From Pseudomonadota bacterium (lineage in GTDB: Bacteria; Pseudomonadota; Alphaproteobacteria; Rhizobiales; Hyphomicrobiaceae), in contig JAEZBZ010000370.1 of the NCBI GenBank assembly GCA_023412745.1, positions 1-6,121 of the forward strand: a DNA stretch of 6,121 nucleotides. The letters are read 5' to 3'. Position 1 is the first letter of the stretch. Every line of letters begins with the position of its first letter. A program made the translations under genes and the position numbers. Under the pieces are notes generated by a model. It saw only the letters and a list, made by a program, of their open reading frames with translations. It did not search any database and was not told where the DNA came from. Shown here piece by piece: positions 1-5,080 of the stretch.

Positions 1-438
1 CGGCAGCGGCCGTTCGAGATCTTCATCAACACGCGTAACCTCGAGCACTACGCCTGGACCGTGGCGCTCACCCGCATGATCAGCGCCGTATTCCGGCGCG
101 GCGGGGACGTCAGCTTCGTTGTCGAGGAACTGAAGGCGGTGTTCGATCCCCAGGGCGGGCAATGGATGGGTGGGCGCTACGTGCCGAGCCTGCTCGCCGC
201 CATCGGCGGAGTGATCGAGACGCACATGATCCGCACTGGTTTCCTCCAGTCGGCTGACCGCAGCCCATCGCCGATGCTCGAACTAACTAAATCCGCCACG
301 GAAAGCGGCGAGACGGGCGGCGCAAGTGTCGCACCAGCCACACGCGGGCGATCCTGCCCCCGCTGCTCCTCCCTCGCGCTGGTACGCGAGGAAGGATGTT
401 GGGTCTGTCGCGATTGCGGCTACTCGCGCTGTGGTTAA
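1..438 (+). CDS. nrdJ: C-terminal part of adenosylcobalamin-dependent ribonucleotide reductase (5' truncated by window)
   Basis: The frame is open from base 1 to the TAA at 436-438, giving 145 residues of a protein whose start lies outside the window. The first ~83 residues (FEIFIN, EHYAWTVALTRMISAVFRRG, then GGRYVPSLLAAIGG) match my memory of the TSCPD-type C-terminal region of alphaproteobacterial class II ribonucleotide reductases. These cytosolic enzymes reduce ribonucleotides to deoxyribonucleotides using a cobalamin radical. A ~30-residue low-complexity linker follows, then a compact tail with six cysteines (119, 122, 133, 136, 139, 144, counted from base 1) arranged CPxC-x10-CxxCxxC-x4-C. 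The tail could be a zinc ribbon, or could carry the redox cysteines that re-reduce the active site. The catalytic barrel is not in view, so a separate small NrdJb-like or TSCPD-only protein cannot be excluded. The GTG at 61 is internal to the conserved domain and is not a start. Confidence 0.78.
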   Translation, partial: RQRPFEIFINTRNLEHYAWTVALTRMISAVFRRGGDVSFVVEELKAVFDPQGGQWMGGRYVPSLLAAIGGVIETHMIRTGFLQSADRSPSPMLELTKSATESGETGGASVAPATRGRSCPRCSSLALVREEGCWVCRDCGYSRCG

Positions 439-482
439 TGCAGGCTAAACAGTGGCGAACTACTTGCTCGTGCTAGGAAAAC

Positions 483-509
483 TGGCCACGCGCCGGGCCA
501 TCTCCTTTA
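483..509 (+). terminator. weak candidate terminator after the ribonucleotide reductase gene
   Basis: Arms TGGCC (483-487) and GGCCA (496-500) can form a 5-bp stem with an 8-nt loop, followed by TCTCCTTT instead of a clean T-run. It lies 45 bp past the stop codon. The short stem and imperfect T-tract make this a weak call. Confidence 0.22.
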
Positions 510-598
510 CTTGCCTTAGAGCCAGCAAAGCCCCGAACCTGCTTGCGCGGACTTCGTTAACCTTTGATCGTGCAAGTATATTAATCAGTGCTAACAAG

Positions 599-607
599 TT
601 ATCCACA
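599..607 (+). promoter_or_regulatory. perfect DnaA-box sequence (TTATCCACA)
   Basis: The 9-mer TTATCCACA matches the classical bacterial DnaA-box consensus exactly and lies in the most AT-rich part of the intergenic region. What is seen is one perfect box only. A near-match, TTATCCACC, occurs at 5947-5955, far away. The neighbouring genes are not those usually found at an alphaproteobacterial chromosome origin (hemE and others), so an origin is unlikely. A regulatory or DnaA-titrating site, or chance, is more plausible. Confidence 0.4.
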
Positions 608-773
608 ACAAAGCCTGCGACAGGGAACCGCAAGCCAGAGAAACCGTTTTATTATAGGACGCCGTCGAACAGGCGGTTCGCGACGACACGGAATGACTGC
701 CTTGCAGCCGTATTTCTGCTGAAAATACACGTCAATTTTACGATCGACCGGCGATAACGGCAGAGTAGATGCC

Positions 774-780
774 GAAGGGT
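774..780 (+). promoter_or_regulatory. ribosome binding site of the 144-residue unknown protein
   Basis: GAAGGGT, with its GGG ending 8 nt before the ATG at 788, is a reasonable Shine-Dalgarno sequence. It supports this ATG as the true start over the internal ATG at 842, which lies inside a palindrome. Confidence 0.55.
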
Positions 781-787
781 TCGTGTA

Positions 788-1222
788 ATGAGTGCGCGTA
801 TTGTAGAACTATCGCGAGTGGCAGCGGCCCGTTCCGCGGCCATGGCCGGCTTGGATCCGGCGATTGTTGGTGACAACGACGGCCAGGAGTTCCGCTTCTG
901 GACGGGTTCGTCCGGCCAGCGTTATGTGCACTCCGTCTTTAGCCTGATCGGCTGCCCGGAAATTCCTCCCGTCGTCTATGCGTTGCTGCACTGTGACGCC
1001 AACGGCCGCCGCACCATCCTGCGTGTCGGCCGGGTCGAGCACGACGCGCCGTCGTTGAATCTCGCGGAGATCCGGCATCGCGGCGCACAGCTCGGCGCCA
1101 ACGAAGTGCACGTCCACTTCCTCGGCAGCAGCGAACGTCAGCGCCGTCTGGTCGAACTGGACCTGCGCTCTGCCCATTTTTCCGAGCTCAGCGCCGAGAG
1201 TTCGTCGTTCACGCAGCACTGA
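788..1222 (+). CDS. conserved-looking hypothetical protein, 144 aa, function unknown
   Basis: I do not know a function for this gene, but it looks real: it has a ribosome binding site, biased high-GC codon use, and a protein-like central region. Residues ~34-125 form a compact domain running from FRFWTGSSGQRYVHSVFSL, through a hydrophobic strand (PPVVYALLHCD), to SLNLAEIRHRGAQLGANEVHVHFL. It reads as a small cytosolic alpha/beta protein with no signal peptide, membrane segment or metal-binding cysteine cluster. I recall similar proteins, with the RFWTG-SGQRYVH and LGANEVHVH signatures, annotated as hypothetical across Bradyrhizobium relatives. Residues ~18-25 (MAGLDPAI) are encoded by a palindrome and may be inserted repeat sequence. 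The gene stands alone on the plus strand and converges on the gamma-glutamylcyclotransferase gene with 22 bp between stops. A long antisense frame overlaps it but reads as a shadow. Confidence 0.72.
   Translation: MSARIVELSRVAAARSAAMAGLDPAIVGDNDGQEFRFWTGSSGQRYVHSVFSLIGCPEIPPVVYALLHCDANGRRTILRVGRVEHDAPSLNLAEIRHRGAQLGANEVHVHFLGSSERQRRLVELDLRSAHFSELSAESSSFTQH
842..864. repeat. palindrome inside the unknown gene resembling a dispersed Bradyrhizobium-type repeat arm
   Basis: Arms ATGGCCGG (842-849) and CCGGCGAT (857-864) are inverted repeats with a single mismatch (G844 against G862) around a 7-nt loop, CTTGGAT. Read in the gene's frame the arm gives MAGLDPAI. From memory, that peptide recurs at the start of countless small hypothetical proteins in Bradyrhizobium and Rhodopseudomonas, because it is the translation of a highly repeated palindromic element. 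The other typical half (translating roughly as VDARxKxGHD) is not seen here, so this would be a partial or decayed copy. Copy number cannot be checked within one window. Confidence 0.42.
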
Positions 1223-1244
1223 GGCGCTTCAGGCCCGATCTTCC

Positions 1245-1967
1245 CTACGTCGCCCGGCTTCGTGCAGCCCAGGCCGAGATTTGCCGCCGGTACACGAAAC
1301 GGCGGCGCTCGAGGGGTTTTAAGCGCGGCGCCATGACACCATGATGACGGCACGCGTTGAGCAGCGCTGCCGAAGCCGGCCGGCCATATTCGCCTGACGG
1401 GGCGCGCGCAAAATGCCCCCCGATGATCGTCAGCAGCCGATCAATTTCCGGCTCGCGGATCTTGAGTTGAGCGAGATGGGCCTGCGTGTTGATGAGATAG
1501 TCGAGGTTCGGGCCTGAAATGCCGCGCGCGGCCCGGATGAGGCAGGCTTGATCCGCCAGGGCCAGCCGACCCGTATAGCTTGGGTGGCACCGCTCCACGA
1601 TGTGGGTGAGGGCCGGCACTTCGCGGCGCGGCTCTCCGTCCAACGTCACCGGCGCCAACACATCGCGATAGACGCCGTTGATTTGCTCCCGCTCGGCCAG
1701 ATAGGCCAAAACTTCACGCCGCCGCGCGGTCGCGACGCGAAACGCCATCCCGTGGCAGGCGCCACCACGATCGAGCCCTAGAACCAGTCCGGGACGTTCA
1801 GCGCTGCCCCGATGATGCGTGGAGTAAATGCAAAAACAGCGGCGATAGCCGACTAGCGTGGCCCGCCGGACTTCCTCGTAAACGAAGCCGGGCCGCCACA
1901 TCAGCGACCCATAGCCGAATACCCACAAATCGTGGGCATCATCCCTCGGCCTTGTAACGTCGTTCAC
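1245..1967 (-). CDS. chaC: ChaC-type glutathione-specific gamma-glutamylcyclotransferase
   Basis: This 240-residue cytosolic enzyme is predicted to cleave glutathione into 5-oxoproline and Cys-Gly. The N-terminus shows the family's substrate-binding loop WVFGYGSLMWRPGF (residues 15-28, YGSL at 19-22). It is followed by VGYRR, by STHHRGSAERPGLVLGLD (49-66), and by REQINGVYRD (93-102), where Glu94 aligns with the catalytic glutamate of ChaC proteins. I chose the GTG at 1967, 2 bp after the tyrA stop. It is preceded at 9 nt by AGGTGG (1982-1977), and the family loop begins ~14 residues later. No ATG lies between tyrA and this loop, and the frame's upstream extension runs inside tyrA. The last ~30 residues are a basic tail beyond the usual ~180-residue ChaC core. 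Tight spacing makes it the third gene of the hisC-tyrA operon. Confidence 0.86.
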   Translation of the reverse strand: MNDVTRPRDDAHDLWVFGYGSLMWRPGFVYEEVRRATLVGYRRCFCIYSTHHRGSAERPGLVLGLDRGGACHGMAFRVATARRREVLAYLAEREQINGVYRDVLAPVTLDGEPRREVPALTHIVERCHPSYTGRLALADQACLIRAARGISGPNLDYLINTQAHLAQLKIREPEIDRLLTIIGGHFARAPSGEYGRPASAALLNACRHHGVMAPRLKPLERRRFVYRRQISAWAARSRAT

Positions 1968-1969
1968 GC

Positions 1970-2914
1970 CTACGCACCACCTGTCGAACCCGATGCCGGG
2001 GCCTGCTGACGTCCGAAATCCGGAGCAGCCGTATCCTGGCCAGCCTGGATGATACCACGGCGGATGGCGCGCGCTTCGGCGAAAAGATCGAACAGTTTCT
2101 CGCCTTCGCCATAGCGGATCGCGCGCTGCAAGGCGGTCAGGTCCTCCGAGAACCGTCCGAGCATCTCCAGCACCGCGTCCTTGTTGTTCAGGAACACGTC
2201 GCGCCACATCGTGGGATCAGACGAGGCGATGCGGGTAAAGTCGCGAAAGCCGCCAGCGGAGAACTTGATCACCTCACTGTCGGTGACGCGCTCCAGATGA
2301 GCGGCGGTATTAACGATATTGTAGGCGATGAGATGGGGTACATGGCTGGTGATTGCCAGCACCAGATCGTGATGATCAGGCGTCATGATCTCGACGTTCG
2401 AACCCATGGCGCGCCACAGCGCTTCGAGGCGCGACACGGCCGCCGGATCGGCACCCGCAGGCGGTGTCAGGATGCACCAGCGATTGTCGAACAGCTCAGC
2501 GAAGCCGGCCTCGGGCCCTGAATGCTCGGTGCCTGCGATCGGGTGGCCCGGCACGAGATGAACACCGTCTGGAATATGCGGACCAACATCACGCACGATC
2601 GTACCCTTGACCGAACCGACATCGGTGACGATGGCACCTGTGCGCAAGTGCGGGCCTATCTCAGCCGCAACCGCGCCGCATGCACCGACTGGCACGCACA
2701 GGATGACCAGATCAGCGCCCGAAACGGCTTCCGCAGCCGTCTCGTAGGCCGCATCGATCAGCCCAAGCCGCATCGCCGTATCACGCGTCGCCTTGGTCCT
2801 GGCACTGCCGACGATGCTCCCGGCGAGCTTGCCGCGCCGCAGCGCATGGCTGATCGACGAGCCGATGAGCCCGATGCCGATCAGCGTGACTTTCTCAAAC
2901 ATCGCGCCAGTCAT
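1970..2914 (-). CDS. tyrA: prephenate/arogenate (cyclohexadienyl) dehydrogenase, stand-alone
   Basis: This 314-residue cytosolic enzyme catalyses oxidative decarboxylation of prephenate or arogenate in tyrosine synthesis. The N-terminal Rossmann half opens with GIGLIGSS (residues 13-20). Position 37, where NAD-specific relatives often carry Asp, is Ser, with Arg39 two residues on (GSAR), which hints at NADP or mixed use. Family active-site motifs follow: DVGSVK (98-103), GHPIAGTEHSG (123-133, His124 and His131), and SHVPHLIAYN (190-199). In the helical half come GGFRDFTRIASSDPTMWRD (221-239), with Arg224 and Arg228 as likely carboxylate ligands. There is no chorismate-mutase or ACT domain; the protein ends in a low-complexity tail. 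ATG 2914 overlaps the hisC stop (ATGA), with AGGGG only 2 nt upstream; Met5 (2902) is an alternative start, as many relatives begin MFExxxLIG. The ATGA overlap indicates coupling to hisC. Confidence 0.93.
   Translation of the reverse strand: MTGAMFEKVTLIGIGLIGSSISHALRRGKLAGSIVGSARTKATRDTAMRLGLIDAAYETAAEAVSGADLVILCVPVGACGAVAAEIGPHLRTGAIVTDVGSVKGTIVRDVGPHIPDGVHLVPGHPIAGTEHSGPEAGFAELFDNRWCILTPPAGADPAAVSRLEALWRAMGSNVEIMTPDHHDLVLAITSHVPHLIAYNIVNTAAHLERVTDSEVIKFSAGGFRDFTRIASSDPTMWRDVFLNNKDAVLEMLGRFSEDLTALQRAIRYGEGEKLFDLFAEARAIRRGIIQAGQDTAAPDFGRQQAPASGSTGGA
1977..1982 (-). promoter_or_regulatory. ribosome binding site deciding the GTG start of chaC
   Basis: On the minus strand AGGTGG lies 9 nt before GTG 1967-1965 and inside the last codons of tyrA. 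It is the best start signal ahead of the conserved FGYGSL loop and implies that ribosomes ending tyrA can restart at chaC. Confidence 0.55.
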
Positions 2915-4017
2915 CGCCCCTGTCCGTTCATAAACTCCTGCAACGCGGTGGCGGTGGCTTTGTTTTCAGCCTCGGTGCCGATGGTAATGCGCAGCGCGGC
3001 CGGCAGTCCGTAGCTGGCCATGCGGCGGGTGATGACGCCGCGCGAGCGCAAGAAAGCATCCGCCTCGTCGGCGTTGCGGGCCTCATCCCTGGGGAAATGC
3101 ACGAGGATGAAGTTCGCCACGCTTGGCGTCACTGTGAGACCAGCCTTCTCGCATTCCGCCGTCAGCCACGGCAGCCAGGTTTCGTTGTGTGCCACCGACT
3201 TCTCGGCGTGACCGCGATCCTCGATGGCCGCGATACCGGCCGCAATCGCGGGCGCGGACACGTTGAACGGTCCGCGAATGCGGTTGAGCGCGTCGGCGAT
3301 CGCGGCAGGGCAGTAAGCCCAACCGAGCCTCAGCGCCGCCAGCCCGTGAATCTTGGAGAAGGTGCGCGTCATGACGGTATTCGGCGTCGTCGCGACGAGT
3401 TCGAGACCGGCCTCATAGTCGTTGCGGCGCACGTATTCGCTATAGGCCGCATCGAGCACCAGCAGCACATTGCCCGGCAGGCCCGCGTGCAGACGGCGCA
3501 CCTCATCGAACGGAATATAGGTACCGGTCGGATTGTTGGGATTGGCGATGAAAACCATCTTGGTGCGCGGCGTTACCCGCGCCAGGATGGCATCGACGTC
3601 CGTGCGCAGTTCCTTCTCCGGCGCGACGACCGGCGTGGCTCCGCACCCCAGCGTGACGATGCGGTACACGAGAAAGCCGTGCTCGGTGAAGATCGCCTCG
3701 TCGCCCTGGCCGAGATAGGCATGGGCCAGCAGGTTGAGCAGTTCGTCAGACCCCGCGCCGCAGACGATGCGGTCCGGATTGAGCCCATACATGCGTCCGA
3801 TCGCCTGCCGCAGGCCGCCCGCACTCCCGTCAGGATAGCGCTCGAGGCTATCGGCCCCCGCCTTGAAGGCTGCGATGGCCTGCGGGCTTGCCCCCAGCGG
3901 GTTCTCGTTCGACGACAGCTTGATCGGCTTCAGGCCGCCAGGAATATGGCTTTCGCCCGGAACATAGGCCTGAATGTCGAGTACACCGGGGTTTGGGGTC
4001 GGGATTTGCTTGCTCAT
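2911..4017 (-). CDS. hisC: histidinol-phosphate (possibly also aromatic) aminotransferase
   Basis: This 368-residue fold-type-I PLP enzyme converts imidazole acetol phosphate and glutamate to histidinol phosphate. In tyrA-linked versions it often also transaminates aromatic keto acids or prephenate. The order of motifs is typical: LSSNENPLG (34-42), ERYPDG (59-64), GAGSDEL (87-93), ANPNNPTGT (158-166), the PLP-binding Asp189 and Tyr192 in LDAAYSEY, the Schiff-base Lys222 in TFSKIHGLAALRLGW (219-233) with phosphate-contacting Arg230, and LRITIGT (342-348) with the substrate-binding arginine. Length is standard and nothing is missing. ATG 4017 gives the expected N-terminus (MSKQIPTPNPGVLDI); its ribosome binding site is weak (GGA 8 nt upstream). 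It is the first gene of the hisC-tyrA-chaC operon. With no other his genes in view, its use in histidine or aromatic synthesis cannot be settled. Confidence 0.93.
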   Translation of the reverse strand: MSKQIPTPNPGVLDIQAYVPGESHIPGGLKPIKLSSNENPLGASPQAIAAFKAGADSLERYPDGSAGGLRQAIGRMYGLNPDRIVCGAGSDELLNLLAHAYLGQGDEAIFTEHGFLVYRIVTLGCGATPVVAPEKELRTDVDAILARVTPRTKMVFIANPNNPTGTYIPFDEVRRLHAGLPGNVLLVLDAAYSEYVRRNDYEAGLELVATTPNTVMTRTFSKIHGLAALRLGWAYCPAAIADALNRIRGPFNVSAPAIAAGIAAIEDRGHAEKSVAHNETWLPWLTAECEKAGLTVTPSVANFILVHFPRDEARNADEADAFLRSRGVITRRMASYGLPAALRITIGTEAENKATATALQEFMNGQGR

Positions 4018-4058
4018 GACGCTTGTCCGGGCAGAAATTCATTGAAAACTCGGCCAGA

Positions 4059-4087
4059 TTGATAGGCGGCCCGCCGGCCGAAAGCAA
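4059..4087 (-). promoter_or_regulatory. candidate promoter of the hisC-tyrA-chaC operon
   Basis: On the minus strand TTGCTT (4087-4082) and TATCAA (4064-4059) are separated by exactly 17 bp, placing a start about 35-45 nt before the hisC ATG. The spacer is very GC-rich (GGCCGGCGGGCC). This was found by eye in the 161-bp gap between the methyltransferase gene and hisC. No attenuator or leader peptide with His or Tyr runs was seen in that gap. Transcription may also read through from the upstream methyltransferase gene. Confidence 0.35.
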
Positions 4088-4178
4088 ACAAACGATTGAA
4101 ATGGCACGTCCAACTGAGATGGTTTTGCCCTGCGCCAACGTCGTTGCAAGAAGGCGATATCCCGTGCTGCGGCGGCAG

Positions 4179-4940
4179 TTAGCGCACCGAGGCTTCTGTA
4201 TCCTCGATTTCGTCCCTGGCGGATACGCCGCCGCGCACGGTGACAAGTCGTGACAACGGCGCGGTGCGCTTCGACTTGGCAACCGGAGCCGCCAATTCCT
4301 TGCGCGCCTCGACGATGATAACGCCGCCAAAGGCCGGCGACAGGCGCGCGCCGACACGCTCGAAGGCGGTCGCCGAACGGCTGATCACGCGCCATTCCAG
4401 CGGCGGCACATGGAGCGCCATGGAACAATCGACGGGAGCGAACAACGCCTGGCCGAGAAGCTGCTCAAGCTGACTGCGGCTATAAGGCTGGCCCTGCCCG
4501 AACGGCGTTCGATCCAACCTGGCCCAGACACCCCGGCGATTGGGCACGACCATCATCAGTCGCCCCTGAGGCGCAATCACCCGCCACATCTCGCGCAGAA
4601 GCAGGCGGGGCCGGTCGGCGGTCTCAAGACAGTGCACGGCAAGCAGGCGATCGACTGAGTTGTCCGGCAACGGCAATTTGTCTTCGTCGACCAGCACACT
4701 CATCTTCGGGCCGGTCGGCGGCCATACCAGCGCCCCCTGAGGAGCTGGCATAAAGGCGCCGAGACGCTGGACTTCACCGCGAAACGTCCCCAGGTATGGT
4801 GTGGCAAAACCCAGGCCAATCAGCGTCTCCCCTTCCAGCCGCCGCCAACGCGCGCGGATGCGGGCAGCCAGCAGGCGGCGGACCATGAGCCCAACCGGCC
4901 TAGTATAGAAGTCCCTCAGTCCGGCGACGTCAAAATGCAT
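4179..4940 (-). CDS. class I SAM-dependent methyltransferase-like protein, substrate unknown
   Basis: This 253-residue protein has the layout of a Methyltransf_11-type class I methyltransferase. A ~35-residue basic N-terminal helix region (DFYTRPVGLMVRRLLAARIR) precedes GETLIGLGFATPYL (37-50), which stands where motif I belongs but replaces the usual acidic-x-G-x-G-x-G with LIGLGFATP. Downstream are LPLPDNSVDRLLAVHCLE, REMWRVIAPQGRLMMVVPNRRG and RTPFGQGQPYSRSQL, typical of motif IV/post-motif strands and of a C-terminal cap. I recall close relatives in Bradyrhizobium-type genomes starting with a short D-[VL]-x-x-L-R-x-F-Y segment, which supports ATG 4940. The ribosome binding site is odd: GGAAG directly abuts the ATG. 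The tail is basic and Ser/Thr-rich. The gene is divergent from gloB, a neighbour relationship I associate with this order. Substrate is unknown; a MetW/ubiquinone-type role would be a guess. Confidence 0.82.
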   Translation of the reverse strand: MHFDVAGLRDFYTRPVGLMVRRLLAARIRARWRRLEGETLIGLGFATPYLGTFRGEVQRLGAFMPAPQGALVWPPTGPKMSVLVDEDKLPLPDNSVDRLLAVHCLETADRPRLLLREMWRVIAPQGRLMMVVPNRRGVWARLDRTPFGQGQPYSRSQLEQLLGQALFAPVDCSMALHVPPLEWRVISRSATAFERVGARLSPAFGGVIIVEARKELAAPVAKSKRTAPLSRLVTVRGGVSARDEIEDTEASVR

Positions 4941-5007
4941 CTTCCGAAACTACGCATCTGCTCCGTTCGGCTATAAACAGAAGCCGGTTTGGCATACGGA
5001 GCCGCGG

Positions 5008-5035
5008 TTGCAATCCTGGGACCCACTGCTAGGGT
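5008..5035 (+). promoter_or_regulatory. candidate gloB promoter
   Basis: TTGCAA (5008-5013) and TAGGGT (5030-5035) are spaced by 16 bp in the 140-bp divergent region, about 45 bp before the gloB ATG. A short palindrome, TGGGACCCA (5017-5025), falls in the spacer and could be an operator or chance. The -10 match is poor. Confidence 0.28.
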
Positions 5036-5068
5036 GCCGCGCGATCAGTCAATGGCCCATAAAATCAT

Positions 5069-5072
5069 GGAG
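5069..5072 (+). promoter_or_regulatory. ribosome binding site of gloB
   Basis: GGAG sits 8 nt before ATG 5081, an ideal spacing. It supports this start over the out-of-frame ATG at 5067 that overlaps the site. Confidence 0.7.
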
Positions 5073-5080
5073 CGGCAGTC

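Larger units (their letters stand above)
439..787. other. AT-rich intergenic region without a convincing gene
   Basis: This 349-bp stretch separates the reductase gene from the next plus-strand gene. It is clearly more AT-rich than its flanks between about 555 and 660. A 101-codon frame (452-757, +) crosses it, but its translation has no recognisable domain, is rich in R/T/S/N, and has no clear ribosome binding site, so I do not call it. Visible elements are a weak hairpin with arms TGGCC (483-487) and GGCCA (496-500) followed by a pyrimidine-rich run, a perfect DnaA-box sequence at 599-607, and a small hairpin with arms CGAAC (666-670) and GTTCG (676-680). A weak promoter-like pair, TTGCAG (702-707) and AATACA (724-729) with 16-bp spacing, could serve the gene at 788. 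No tRNA or other known RNA fold was recognised. Confidence 0.6.

Noticed and set aside
581..595. CtrA-box-like TTAA-N7-TAAC in the intergenic region
   Set aside because: The second half-site does not match TTAA at the required spacing, so it is not a convincing CtrA site.
452..757. 101-codon plus-strand frame in the intergenic region
   Set aside because: No recognisable domain, no clear ribosome binding site, and AT-rich composition unlike the neighbouring genes; it reads as translated non-coding DNA.
439..787. Chromosomal replication origin
   Set aside because: Only one DnaA box is present and none of the usual alphaproteobacterial origin neighbours is seen.
1968..2207. N-terminal 80-residue extension of the gamma-glutamylcyclotransferase frame into tyrA
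   Set aside because: The extension is Arg/Gly/Pro-rich shadow sequence of tyrA; a ribosome site and GTG at 1967 just before the conserved loop explain the gene better.
2522..3013. 163-codon plus-strand frame antisense to tyrA
   Set aside because: Shadow of the tyrA codon pattern; D/R-rich translation with no domain.
3097..4062. 321-codon plus-strand frame antisense to hisC
   Set aside because: Long antisense frames are common opposite GC-rich genes; the translation is Arg/His-rich without motifs, while hisC on the other strand has full family signatures.
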